NCBI GenBank assembly: GCA_021736785.1 | Contig: JAIPFF010000002.1 | Coordinates: forward strand, 168,979 to 232,978 | Origin: Thiohalocapsa sp. | GTDB taxonomy: Bacteria; Pseudomonadota; Gammaproteobacteria; Chromatiales; Chromatiaceae | Direction of reading: 5' to 3' | Length of the DNA: 64,000 nucleotides | Part shown: positions 56,020 to 64,000 of the stretch, piece by piece | Layout: each line of letters starts with the position of its first letter | Position numbering within the stretch: position 1 is the first letter of the stretch | Program-made: the position numbers and the translations under genes | The notes under the pieces: model-generated | Databases searched by the model: none | The model's input: the letters and a program-made list of their open reading frames with translations, nothing else | Told to the model about the DNA's origin: nothing

Positions 56020-56439
56020 ATGAGCACCAAGAACAAAGTGATCATCGGCCTCGTCATCATCGCCCTGGTCGCTGTCGGCCTCCTCTGGCTTCGCTGGGGA
56101 CCCAAAGATTGGGAGGTCCAGATCACGGGTGTCACCGGCGACGGCCGCGACGTGCAATACCGCATCGAGACCGTTCACGGCGGCACCACGGATACCTTGA
56201 TCTTCAAAAATTCGGACGCGGGCTTCACCCCGCCCTACTTCAAGTTCGACTCGGCCAGACTGCAAGCCATCGCCAGCCGCATCAGCAGGGAATGTCCGGA
56301 GGAAACCGTGACGGTGAACGGTTACGGCTTGCGTATCCCCTTCTTGGATATGTTCCCGAACGCCGTCTCCATCGACGCGCCGGAGCGGTGTCGTGGGGCA
56401 CCGTCGGACAGTGGACCCGTAGGTGGCTCGACGCGGTGA
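56020..56439 (+). CDS. DUF1523-like membrane-anchored protein
   Basis: A 139-residue protein with one N-terminal membrane helix (VIIGLVIIALVAVGLLWLRW) and a periplasmic domain. The blocks DVQYRIET, LIFKNSDAGFTPPYFKFDSARLQA and RIPFLDMFPNAVSI match my memory of DUF1523, which is found in Proteobacteria and has no known function. AGGAG lies 9 bases before the ATG at 56020. The last 20 residues (RCRGAPSDSGPVGGSTR) look unrelated to the family and may be read-through after a small 3' change. It is the first gene of a run of envelope proteins. Confidence 0.65.
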   Translation: MSTKNKVIIGLVIIALVAVGLLWLRWGPKDWEVQITGVTGDGRDVQYRIETVHGGTTDTLIFKNSDAGFTPPYFKFDSARLQAIASRISRECPEETVTVNGYGLRIPFLDMFPNAVSIDAPERCRGAPSDSGPVGGSTR

Positions 56440-56749
56440 TACCGAACAGCACGGACCTCGGTCGCGGGCCTCAAGGCCCGGATCGCCCCGATAACGGCGA
56501 ATTGCCGATTCCCGCCGGCACGCCGGCTCCGTCGCGCCGGGACGCGACGACAACCGCTGCCGCCGCGTGCCGGCCTGCTTGTCCGGCTGTCCGCGCCGAC
56601 GCCCGGCATGGGTCGGCTCGCCGTCGCCTTCGGGCCGGACGCGCCTCCGGCACCGGCCGAGTCTTGGCCTCGTGTTTGCACCCCTGCGAACCGGGGGCGG
56701 CCGACTATCCCGGCCGCGTTGTCTGCAATCAACCCGAGGAGCATCGACT
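56440..56749. other. Intergenic stretch, nothing recognised
   Basis: These 310 bases lie between the DUF1523-like and PRC-barrel genes. No motif-bearing frame, repeat or terminator is seen. Confidence 0.35.
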
Positions 56750-57724
56750 ATGCACCATCCCAAGCGCCACGACACACGTTCCCTGCCCGTCCTGTCCGCC
56801 GTCGCCGCGGCGGTTGCCTTGAGCGGTGTTCTGTTGCCGGGCGGCCCGGTGTCCGCCGGCAGCGAATACGGAAACACGGACAAGCAGCAGTCGGACGCCG
56901 CCGGCCAACAGCAACAATCCGGGAAAACGGGCGGGCAACAGCAGGCGGGTACCATGTCCGGCGACAGCGGCGAGGCGGGTAAGCCGATCACGAAGCGCTT
57001 GCCCGAGCGCTACAAGCTGAGCACCTGGATGGGCAAAACCGTGCAGAACGCCGACGGCGAATCCCTCGGTACCGTCGAGGAACTGGTCATGGACGACATG
57101 GGCCGGCTTCGCTACGTCGTCATGAAAAGTCAGCTGCTTGCCGACGACAAGCAGGGCGACCTGGTGGCGGTGCCGGTGGGGCATTTCGTCTATCCGCTGG
57201 CGCGTAAGGACCATTTGGTCTTCGACGCCACGCCCGGTCAGGTGCAATCGGCGCCGTCTTTCGGCGCCGCCGAGGACATGCCCGACATGGGCCAGCAACA
57301 AATCAGCAGTGTCGTTATCGCCTATTGGCTTCCTGATTCCGCCGATAACGGCCAGCAGCAGCAAGGCGCAACGGGCATGGCGGAGCAGCAGGACACGCAG
57401 CAGGCGGGCGCGAGCGACTACGACCCCAATCGCGACATGATCAACCTCTCGCAGCGCAAGAGCGAACTGTTCGAAAAGCTCGACAAGAACGACGATGCCG
57501 CCATCGATCGGCAAGAGGCACAGGATCACGAACGCCTCTCGGAGAGGTTCGAGCAAGCCGACACCTACGGCAACGATGCCATCACGCGTGCGGAATTCGC
57601 CGCCTTCGAGCTCGAGGAGCAGAGCGACGGCGCCTCCGCGCAAGACCCCGCATCGGGCAAGCACGGCACGGATCAAGGCAGTCAAAGCCGGAGCATGCCG
57701 GGGCAAGGGACCGGCGCCCAGTAA
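56750..57724 (+). CDS. Secreted PRC-barrel protein with C-terminal EF-hand pair
   Basis: A 324-residue protein. The signal peptide (about residues 1-36) is followed by a Gln/Gly-rich linker, a PRC-barrel domain (KLSTWMGKTVQNADGESLGTVEELVMD, about 89-115; YVVMKSQ), another Gln-rich linker, and two EF-hand-like loops: DKNDDAAIDRQE (about 245-256) and ADTYGNDAITRAEF (about 268-281). PRC barrels bind proteins or RNA; the EF hands suggest Ca2+ binding in the periplasm. The start has GAGGAG 7 bases upstream. Such proteins are often stress-linked, but the function here is unknown. Confidence 0.75.
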   Translation: MHHPKRHDTRSLPVLSAVAAAVALSGVLLPGGPVSAGSEYGNTDKQQSDAAGQQQQSGKTGGQQQAGTMSGDSGEAGKPITKRLPERYKLSTWMGKTVQNADGESLGTVEELVMDDMGRLRYVVMKSQLLADDKQGDLVAVPVGHFVYPLARKDHLVFDATPGQVQSAPSFGAAEDMPDMGQQQISSVVIAYWLPDSADNGQQQQGATGMAEQQDTQQAGASDYDPNRDMINLSQRKSELFEKLDKNDDAAIDRQEAQDHERLSERFEQADTYGNDAITRAEFAAFELEEQSDGASAQDPASGKHGTDQGSQSRSMPGQGTGAQ

Positions 57725-57968
57725 TGCCGTGACGAGCGGCCGGTCGCCAGGGATGGCCGGCCGGCCGCAAATGGCCAGCCCGGTCGCGGGCTTGGAAGTC
57801 CCTCGAAATGGCGCCTGCCGACGCGCGTGTTTGTACTCAGTCGGCGTTTCGCGGTAGTGTCTCGGCTGCTTGTTCAACCAGCTGTCCCGTCATCGATCCT
57901 TCGGCGTCCACGCCGGCGAGAGCGGATCGGAGCCGGGCCGGCCCTCGATGCAGCCGCCGGACAGACCG

Positions 57969-58490
57969 ATGCGCCCCATCCTGCCCCTTCTGTTCCTTTC
58001 AGCCCTCGGAGCCGCAGGCGCCGCCGCCGACAGCCGCCCCGAAGAGTTCGGATTCCCCATCGTCATGCAGGAGAAATCGGCCGCGACCTTCTACGTCGCA
58101 AGCGAGATCGACGGCTACGGTTCCGTGGAACTGATGGTCGATACCGGCTCCGGCTACATGACCATCAACGAGGAGACGCTGGCGGTACTGCAGCGCCGGG
58201 GCACGGCCCGCTATGTCAAGCAGCTGCGCGGCGTGCTTGCCGACGGAAGCGAGCTGACGGTACCCGTCTATACCATCGCGCGCCTGCGTCTCGGCGGGGA
58301 GTGCTGGCTCGAAGACGTCGAGGCTGCTGTCTTCCCCGGCGCTGCGCGGCAAATCCTGGGCCTCAGCGCGCTGCGCCGTGCTGCACCGTTCATCTTCTCG
58401 GTGGATCCGCCGGCGCTGACGCTGAGCCGCTGCGGCGTCGCCGACCAAACCCCCGCCGCCATTGCCGGCGCCGCCCAGGAGCCCGGTTAG
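57969..58490 (+). CDS. Secreted retropepsin-like aspartyl protease
   Basis: A 173-residue protein. A signal peptide (MRPILPLLFLSALGAAGAAA) precedes a single-domain aspartyl protease (clan AA): catalytic Asp in ELMVDTGSGYMTI (about 56-68), the flap region, and QILGLSALRR near the end, equivalent to the second conserved Gly strand. It would act as a dimer in the periplasm, like bacterial clan AA proteases. The ATG 57969 is chosen to give a clean signal; ATG 57948 is possible. Natural substrates are unknown. Neighbours are other envelope proteins. Confidence 0.78.
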   Translation: MRPILPLLFLSALGAAGAAADSRPEEFGFPIVMQEKSAATFYVASEIDGYGSVELMVDTGSGYMTINEETLAVLQRRGTARYVKQLRGVLADGSELTVPVYTIARLRLGGECWLEDVEAAVFPGAARQILGLSALRRAAPFIFSVDPPALTLSRCGVADQTPAAIAGAAQEPG

Positions 58491-58784
58491 CGCTGCCGCT
58501 TTGCCGGCGCCTGAACCGTCGCGAATAGATTCCCGCGGTTGATCTCAGCCGGCGATCCGGGAAAGTAACCGATTGCGCCGGCACCCCGTCGGCGCTGCTG
58601 CTCCCCGCCAAGCCCCTCGCCCATACCGAGGCGCCCCCAAGCCAACCGTCAAGCCAAAGCCATATCGCGGATGCTCCCGCCCCATTGCGCACCGCCCGGC
58701 CTCGAACTGGCCGCGCAATTGCTTATCCGTGGCTACCAGCCAAAGCCACCACGGCCGGCCAAAGCCACCACGGGAGGTGTCGAC

Positions 58785-59054
58785 ATGAGATTCGAATACC
58801 CGCTACTCGCCTTTTCCTGCGCGGCCCTGCTGCTCATCGCCGGTTGCGACAATCAAACCGAGGGCGTCGACCAGAATACCGGCAGCGAACGCCGGGAGGC
58901 CGTCGAGCAGCGCGCCGCGGAAGCGGCCGAAGAAACCAAAGAGGCTGCCACGCAAGCCGCGGAAGAGACCAAAGAGGCCGCCGGGGAAGCGGCAGAGCAG
59001 ACCAGGGAAGCCGTGGAAGAGACCGGCGACCGCATCGAATCCGCCACCGATTGA
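58785..59054 (+). CDS. Small lipoprotein with Glu/Ala-rich coiled coil
   Basis: An 89-residue protein. The lipobox LIAGC follows a hydrophobic start (MRFEYPLLAFSCAALLLIAGC); the mature part has repeated EETKEAA/EQTREAV heptad-like units forming one long amphipathic helix. It is probably anchored in a membrane and reaches into the periplasm, in the manner of entericidin- or Lpp-like proteins, although it has no close match that I can name. GGGAGG lies 6 bases before the ATG. A 16-base direct repeat (CCAAAGCCACCACGG words, 58739-58771) precedes the gene. Confidence 0.65.
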   Translation: MRFEYPLLAFSCAALLLIAGCDNQTEGVDQNTGSERREAVEQRAAEAAEETKEAATQAAEETKEAAGEAAEQTREAVEETGDRIESATD

Positions 59055-59195
59055 CCGCGGCACGCGTCGCTGGACGTTGAGCGAGGAGATCGACGTGGCC
59101 GAAAGCGGCCTCGACGCTCACCGGTCCGGCGCCGCGTTGCGTGGAAACGCAGTCGACGCCGGCGACAGACGCCGCGGCAGCCTATAGAGTCAATC

Positions 59196-59933
59196 ATGCT
59201 CGACTTCCTCGGCTATGCCCTCCTGCTGGCGATGCTGGCGGCCTACTTGACGCGCACCACCGCGATTCGCAGGGTACGTCCCGTCGGCATCGACGAGCAC
59301 ACACTCGACGCCCGCGAAGAACGTTTCAACGTCTACTTCGGGCTTCCGACGTCGACACAGGTCGTCGGAGGCAACCGGATCGGAGGGTTGTTCAACAGCG
59401 ACCGGATCTTCCCTCGACTCCGGGAAGCACTGAAGGAGGCGCGGCATGCCATCTGCGTGCACGTCTACGCGTTCCAGCCCGGGCGCGTGGCCGACGAGTT
59501 GCTTCGCATCCTCAGCGAACGCGCCCAAGCCGGCGTCACCGTTTTCGTGCTGTTGGATGCAGTCGGCGGAGGCAAGCTCTCGCGCGACTATCGCGAGCGC
59601 CTGACCGCGGCCGGAGCGGGTGTGGCCATCTATCGGCCGCTGCGGTTCCGCGAGATCTACAACTACCAGCAGCGGATGCATATATGCGCGCCGTCGTGAT
59701 CGACGGGCGGATCGGCTTCACCGGCGGCTTCGGCATCGCCGACCGCTGGCTCGGAGACGGACAAACGCCGAATCAATGGCGCGATACCAACGTCCGCGTG
59801 GAAGGTCCGGCGGCCATGCAGCTTCAGGTGGCTTTCTCGAACAACTGGGCGGAGGCCACCGGCGATCTGCTGATCGGCGTCCGACGAGGCGCCGTCGCAC
59901 TTCGCGCCGATGCCCGCGATTGCCACGGAACTC
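59196..59933 (+). pseudogene. Phospholipase D/cardiolipin synthase-like gene, frameshifted and 3'-truncated
   Basis: The first frame (59196-59699) encodes a membrane start and the first half of a PLD domain (HAICVHVYAFQPGRVADELL) and stops just after YNYQQRMH. The second frame picks up at 59684 with RAVVIDGRIGFTGGFGIADRW and continues to NNWAEATGDLLIG. Joining them by removing one AT from the ATATAT run at 59680-59685 restores an HxRxxxxD motif, the HKD site of PLD enzymes with Lys replaced by Arg. The second HKD half is missing: homology stops near 59930, just before ssrA. The gene is therefore dead or, for the frameshift alone, mis-sequenced. Confidence 0.7.
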
Positions 59934-59966
59934 GGCCGAAGATAGACTGTCAGATCTTTCGACTTT

Positions 59967-60326
59967 GGGGGCGACTTGGCTTCGACGTGGGTCGCAAAAC
60001 CCGAGGTGCATGCCGAGGTGCGGGATACCTCGTAAAACCATCCGCAAACTTATAGTTGCCAACGACGACAACTACGCCCTCGCTGCTTAACCCAGCGGGC
60101 CTCACACCGTCTCTTGCCTGTGGGCGACGGATTCGTGGGGTAACATCACACGGGATCGCGGTGACGGGGGCTCGGACCTGATCCGCTAAAACCTAAATTC
60201 GAGATCGCCGACCAATCGCCCTGCCCTTCGGGCGGTGGAAGGCTAAAAACAATAGAACGGGCTAAGCATGTAGTACCAAAGGCAGAGGGCTTGCGGACGC
60301 GGGTTCAATTCCCGCCGCCTCCACCA
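59967..60326 (+). ncRNA. ssrA: tmRNA (ssrA), one-piece
   Basis: A complete 360-base tmRNA that rescues stalled ribosomes. The 5' end GGGGGCGACTTGGCTTCGACG pairs with the 3' acceptor CGCCTCCACCA (seven pairs, one G-U), and the T-arm GCGGGTTCAATTCCCGC precedes it. The tag frame at 60058-60090 encodes ANDDNYALAA then stop, close to the E. coli tag; the resume codon is GCC after the usual TAGTTGCC context. A terminator follows at 60362. The 3' end doubles as a probable integration site because an integrase gene lies 162 bases downstream. Confidence 0.95.
60290..60326 (+). other. Probable attachment site: 3' end of ssrA
   Basis: The T-arm and acceptor of tmRNA genes are common targets of tyrosine integrases, and such a gene follows directly in the same direction. 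The integrated element would restore the ssrA end. I could not find a second copy of this sequence in the window, so the other boundary should lie beyond 64000. Confidence 0.5.
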
Positions 60327-60361
60327 ACACACTGTCCCGGAACATCCGAGATCTTCCCTAA

Positions 60362-60385
60362 GCCCGCACCATTGCGGGCTTTTTT
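60362..60385 (+). terminator. Rho-independent terminator of ssrA
   Basis: A seven-base stem (GCCCGCA/TGCGGGC) with loop CCAT and six T. It is 36 bases after the tmRNA 3' end. Confidence 0.85.
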
Positions 60386-60488
60386 GTGTCTGCATGGTCC
60401 ATCCCCGACCTAGTCTGTTCTTTGACATCCCTGCTTAGCGGGGGCAACAATTGGGGCAACTCCGATACCGGCCCAGCCAGTTGCCCCC

Positions 60489-61691
60489 ATGCCCCTTTCA
60501 GACGCCAAGGTACGCAATGCAAAGCCGGGCGCGAAGACTGTAAAGCTCTTCGACGAGCGCGGCCTTTATCTCGAGGTCTCCCCGAGCGGGGGAAAATGGT
60601 GGCGGCTGAAGTATCGGTTCGAAGGCAAGGAGAAGCGCCTCTCCCTCGGCGTCTACCCGGACGTCGGACTCAAAGACGCCCGGGCGCGCCGCGACAGTGC
60701 GCGTCGGCTGCTGAGCGAAGGCGTCGACCCAAGCGCGAACCGGAAGGCCCAGCGATCCGCAAGCTCGGATCATGCCGCGAACAGCTTCGAGGTCGTTGCC
60801 CGCGAGTGGTTCGAGCGCTACTCGCCGAACTGGGTGCCGAGCCACGGCAGTCGGATTATCAGGCGCCTGGAGCGGGACATCTTTCCCTGGATCGGCCGTA
60901 AGCCCATTGCCGATCTCACGGCGCCGCAGGTGCTGGAAGCGGTTCGCCGCATCGAGGAACGCGGCGCTTTAGAAACCGCTCATCGTGCACTTCAGAACTG
61001 CGGCCAGGTATTTCGCTTCGCAGTCGCAACCGGGCGTGCTGAGCGAGACCCCACGACCGACCTCCGCGGCGCTCTGCCGCCGGTCAAACCCGGCCATTTT
61101 TCGGCGGTCACCGATCCGGCGCAAGTCGGCGCCATACTGCGCGCTATCGACAGCTACCGAGGCACTGTGCCGGTCAAGTGTGCGCTGCGGCTGGCGCCCT
61201 TAGTGTTCGTGCGTCCCGGCGAGCTTCGCCAAGCGCAATGGACGGACATCGACATCGACGGCGCGGAATGGCACTACACGGTCACAAAAACCAACACGCC
61301 GCACCTTGTTCCGCTATCGCGACAGGCTGTGGATCTGCTTCGCGAAGTAGAGCCGCTGACGGGTGAAGGCCGCTACGTCTTTCCGAGCGCGCGAAGCGCC
61401 GATCGGCCGATGAGCGACAACGCCATCCTCGCGGCCATGCGCCGCATGGGCATTGAAAAGTCGGAGATGACGGGCCACGGCTTCCGCGCCATGGCACGAA
61501 CCATCCTCGACGAAGTCCTGGGCTTTCGCCCGGACTACATCGAGCACCAACTCGCCCACAGCGTTCGCGATCCCAATGGTCGAGCATACAATCGCACCGC
61601 CCATCTGGCGGAGCGGCGCAAGATGATGCAGGCATGGGCCGACTACTTGGACGAGCTCAGAACCGGCAAGAGCGCCGCCAGGCGATCCTGA
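60489..61691 (+). CDS. Tyrosine-type integrase (P4-like, DUF4102 arm domain)
   Basis: A 400-residue site-specific recombinase. The arm-binding DUF4102 domain (MPLSDAKVRNAKPGAKTVKLFDERGLYLEV...GGKWWRLKYRF, residues 1-45) is followed by a core-binding domain and the catalytic domain: Arg in VRPGELRQAQW (about 242-252), His-x-x-Arg in GHGFRAMAR (about 330) and the nucleophile Tyr in NGRAYNRT (about 362). It looks intact. Its position right after ssrA indicates that it belongs to an element inserted at the tmRNA 3' end. No excisionase gene follows immediately. Confidence 0.93.
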   Translation: MPLSDAKVRNAKPGAKTVKLFDERGLYLEVSPSGGKWWRLKYRFEGKEKRLSLGVYPDVGLKDARARRDSARRLLSEGVDPSANRKAQRSASSDHAANSFEVVAREWFERYSPNWVPSHGSRIIRRLERDIFPWIGRKPIADLTAPQVLEAVRRIEERGALETAHRALQNCGQVFRFAVATGRAERDPTTDLRGALPPVKPGHFSAVTDPAQVGAILRAIDSYRGTVPVKCALRLAPLVFVRPGELRQAQWTDIDIDGAEWHYTVTKTNTPHLVPLSRQAVDLLREVEPLTGEGRYVFPSARSADRPMSDNAILAAMRRMGIEKSEMTGHGFRAMARTILDEVLGFRPDYIEHQLAHSVRDPNGRAYNRTAHLAERRKMMQAWADYLDELRTGKSAARRS

Positions 61692-61875
61692 GACGATCGC
61701 AGTCAACAGCGTTCCCCTAACCAAACGCCAACCCAACCGGATGGGGATATGCCCGACAATTCGGAAATAAGTCGGATCTACCCAGGTCGCCGGGGGTTGC
61801 AGGTCCCCGCCATCTTCGCTGGCGTGATCCGTCAGGGATGATCGGAGGACGCGGATATCATACCCGAGCAGCCTG

Positions 61876-62577
61876 TCAAGCCGCTCCAAGATACTCCAGC
61901 ACGCGCCTCACGTAGGCCCGAGTCTCCCGATAAGGCGGAATCCGGTTGCCGTGCTTCTCGACCGCACCCTCGCCGGCATTGTAGGCGGCCAATACCAAGT
62001 GGATGTCCCCGTCGAATCGGTCGACCAGAAAGCGCAGATAAGCGACGCCACCGCGGATGTTCTGCGCGGGATCCCAGATGTCGCGGACACCGAAGCGCTT
62101 GGCGGTCGCGGGCATCAGCTGCATCAGGCCGTAGGCGCCGGCGTGGGATTTGGCGCTCGGCCGGTAGGCCGACTCGGCGCGGATGACGGCATGGACGAGG
62201 TTCGGGTCGACGCCCTGCCGGGCTGCCTCCGCGTCGATGATGGGCGCGTAGCGATCGCGACGAGCGGCGGTGGCGACTGACACTGGCCCGATCGATGCGG
62301 GTGCCGCGAGTGGTTCGGGTTGCTCCGTGATCCGGCGATTACGCGGCGCGACCCGTCGGCCATGGGTCGGGATCTTCGCCGGCGCGTGCGTCAGCGCTTT
62401 CTGCCGGTGCCAAGTGCGTAGCAGTTGCCGGTCACCGAGTGTGCGCTCGAAGCCGAGTCCGTCGAGCACATCCTCCGATGCCTTCGCCGGAGCAGCGAGT
62501 CCACCGGCCAACAACAGCAGTGAGACGCCGAGGAGACGCCACGCGGTCACGCCGGCGGCTCTCCGCTTGGCCGGCAA
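61876..62577 (-). CDS. Lytic transglycosylase (SLT domain), probably element-encoded
   Basis: A 233-residue secreted enzyme. The signal peptide (to about residue 32) and a linker of about 70 residues precede an SLT domain (about 110-225) with catalytic Glu in VHAVIRAESAYRPSAKSHAG (about 134) and the motifs GLMQLMPATAKRFGV and AAYNAGEGAV. Such enzymes open peptidoglycan locally; conjugative elements carry one for their type IV secretion machinery. It is convergent with the integrase, 184 bases apart. Membership of the element is inferred from position. Confidence 0.85.
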   Translation of the reverse strand: MPAKRRAAGVTAWRLLGVSLLLLAGGLAAPAKASEDVLDGLGFERTLGDRQLLRTWHRQKALTHAPAKIPTHGRRVAPRNRRITEQPEPLAAPASIGPVSVATAARRDRYAPIIDAEAARQGVDPNLVHAVIRAESAYRPSAKSHAGAYGLMQLMPATAKRFGVRDIWDPAQNIRGGVAYLRFLVDRFDGDIHLVLAAYNAGEGAVEKHGNRIPPYRETRAYVRRVLEYLGAA

Positions 62578-62978
62578 GGTGCGCCCCGGTGCTCTTGCGC
62601 ATGCATCTGCACCCGTCGACTGGCCGCATGAGCGGGTTCGGGGTGGGTACGGTCCGCCTGTCCTGCACCGCAGCGAGACTCAGCCGACCACATCGTCCGA
62701 CCTATCCGAGTAGACCCCTCGTCACCAAAGACCTCGCCCATTTTATCCGATGCTCGTGCGCCGCATTTTTTCCTGCACGGCAGCGTATCGAGGGGATTCG
62801 CGGACCGCGCGACGAAAAGGCGGCCGGATTCCGGCAGCTTTCGCGCTGTACGCTAATGTTGCTAACCCCGACCGGCGCGCCCCTCGGAAAAGGGCGTCTG
62901 TCGGACAGCCTTTCTCGGCTGCGATCCCCCGAGCGCCTCCGTACCCTCGCCTTTCGGCGTCCGCTCGGAGTCCTTCCC
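62578..62978. other. Divergent region between transglycosylase and next gene
   Basis: These 401 bases have no recognised gene. A long frame from 62439 crosses it into the next gene, but the family start and ribosome-binding site lie at 62979. Confidence 0.4.
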
Positions 62979-63665
62979 ATGGCCATACCCCGCAAGTCCG
63001 GCAACCACGCCTTCTCGAAGCCGGTCCTGGATCAGACCTTCACGATCCATAGCCAGAACGCCCAGTACGTGCTGCAGCGCGGGCATTCGTTCCTGCTGGT
63101 GGTTCGGGCGCTCTATGCGATCTCGGTGGTGCTGCGCATCGTCGCCGAGGAGTCGGACATGGATCGTATCGAGGACTTGGTGTCCGAGCGAATCGATGCA
63201 GTGGCCACGCGGCTGCGCGAGGAGCACGCGCGGCTGAAGAAACTCGCGGACGACGAGGGCGGCGTGCCGACACCCCGCTACACCAACCCGCGCGAGGTGA
63301 CGCTGCAGCTCTCCTCGCCGCAACTCGCGCAGTACGTCCGCTTGATCCTGCTGCTCGACCAAACCCTGATGCTGCTCGACGGGCTCTGGTTTGCGGGCAT
63401 CCTGACCAACAAGCAGCGCAAGGACGCAACCCACGACCTGCGGCGGTTGGTCTACGGGCTCGGGCGGGAGATCATCGACCTCGAACGCCGCGCGCGCGAA
63501 TCGGCCGCGCGGGCGGGTAAGAGCGCGGAAGTGCAGGAAACGGATGCCGACAACGCCGCTCACATCCTCGCGACGGGATCGTTGATCGATGACGACGCCG
63601 AGGGCAACGCCGAGACCGACGACCAGATACAGTCTGGCGAGACCGACAAACCGGTTGATGAGTGA
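62979..63665 (+). CDS. Integrative-element protein resembling DUF1845/AcaB family
   Basis: A 228-residue soluble protein. The segments FTIHSQNAQYVLQRGHSFLL, the helical EEHARLKKLADDEGG, EVTLQLSSPQLAQYVRLILLLDQTLMLLDGLWFAGILTNKQR and GREIIDLERRARESA resemble the DUF1845/AcaB family found in integrative conjugative elements and large plasmids, where members act in transfer or its regulation. This is from memory of the pattern, not a search. The start at 62979 has GGAG 7 bases upstream. The acidic, Asp/Glu-rich tail of about 40 residues is likely disordered. Confidence 0.55.
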   Translation: MAIPRKSGNHAFSKPVLDQTFTIHSQNAQYVLQRGHSFLLVVRALYAISVVLRIVAEESDMDRIEDLVSERIDAVATRLREEHARLKKLADDEGGVPTPRYTNPREVTLQLSSPQLAQYVRLILLLDQTLMLLDGLWFAGILTNKQRKDATHDLRRLVYGLGREIIDLERRARESAARAGKSAEVQETDADNAAHILATGSLIDDDAEGNAETDDQIQSGETDKPVDE

Positions 63666-63919
63666 GTGCGCGAAAGCCTCGACCAAACAGGTTAGAAAGC
63701 TGCGGCGGAGTGGACAGCGTTCAAGCGCTAGAACGCAGCCCGTAGTCGAGATTACTCGACCTTTGCGACTCGCCTCTCTCGAGCTCCGCCCCGATCGGCG
63801 CTGCCCTGCCCCGGCCGCGACACCGCCGATCGGCACCCCCGCGGCCGCGAACAGCGCGGCGAGGCGTTCGGCGCCCATGCCCCCGCGATCCGCCCGGCAG
63901 CCTTGCCGGATCGCCGACA

Positions 63920-64000
63920 TCACGCCGGCGCGGCCAGCCGCTCGAAGAACGTGCGCTCCAGCGGTAGCCCGCGCAGGCGCCGCGCCAACTGCTGCAGGCG
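63920..64000 (-). CDS. Possible C-terminal end of a minus-strand gene running out of the window
   Basis: From the window edge the minus strand is open for 26 codons and ends QLARRLRGLPLERTFFERLAAPA. The composition is protein-like, but the piece is too short to assign. There is no gene between 63666 and 63919. Confidence 0.3.
   Translation of the reverse strand, partial: RLQQLARRLRGLPLERTFFERLAAPA

Noticed and set aside
60243..60428. Short minus-strand ORF over the end of ssrA, and plus-strand extension of the PLD fragment to 60055
   Set aside because: Both lie within or run into the tmRNA gene, whose structure and tag frame explain the sequence fully.
61790..61820. GGGGGTTGCAGGTCCCC as the second copy of the ssrA end (attR)
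   Set aside because: It resembles a T-arm loosely, but the loop and acceptor sequence differ from ssrA. There is no run of identity long enough for an attachment repeat.

Overview
The window is 64 kb of GC-rich, gene-dense chromosome from a gammaproteobacterium. This rests on a one-piece tmRNA with tag peptide ANDDNYALAA, a methylcitrate operon, and a HupT-HupU-HupV type hydrogen-sensing cluster of the kind known from purple sulfur bacteria. A Chromatiales-like host is an inference; no 16S gene is present.

Layout. (1) 1-9306 is a metal (probably zinc) homeostasis island: the end of an outer-membrane barrel protein, a complete substrate-binding/ATPase/permease ABC transporter, a secreted DsrE-like protein, a Trm112-like protein with a tiny overlapping membrane ORF, a CobW GTPase with a His-rich linker, a duplicated His-rich protein, and a second ZnuCB-like transporter whose binding protein is truncated. 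Zur-like palindromes lie ahead of the second transporter. (2) 9458-18689 holds a di-haem peroxidase, two Tat-type PhoX-family proteins flanking a lipoprotein amidase, a Uma2-family protein and a small lipoprotein. (3) 19388-31889 is a complete type I-C CRISPR-Cas locus in the order cas3-cas5c-cas8c(cas11c)-cas7c-[DUF433-DUF5615 pair]-cas4-cas1-cas2, followed by a 56-repeat array. (4) 32119-40654 holds an RpfC-like hybrid kinase, a Pat-type protein acetyltransferase divergent from a histone-deacetylase-family enzyme, a GNAT protein and a photolyase. (5) 40759-45365 is a GntR-prpB-prpC-prpD methylcitrate operon with GTCGAC-centred operators. (6) 45578-49973 holds MoxR and DUF58 proteins, small ORFs and an SDR enzyme. 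(7) 50015-53932 encodes the H2-sensing hydrogenase and its PAS kinase. (8) 54513-59054 is a run of envelope proteins (YihY, DUF1523-like, PRC-barrel/EF-hand, retropepsin-like, small lipoprotein). (9) 59196-64000 holds a broken phospholipase-D gene, intact ssrA, an adjacent tyrosine integrase, a lytic transglycosylase and an ICE-type protein. This looks like the start of an integrative element inserted at the 3' end of ssrA and running out of the window.

The most unusual points are a translationally coupled toxin-antitoxin-like pair inside the cas operon, two near-identical spacers that differ only at synonymous codon positions, one spacer carrying an operator-like inverted repeat, and the ssrA/integrase junction. 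All family assignments come from reading motifs and from memory of the families; no searches were run.
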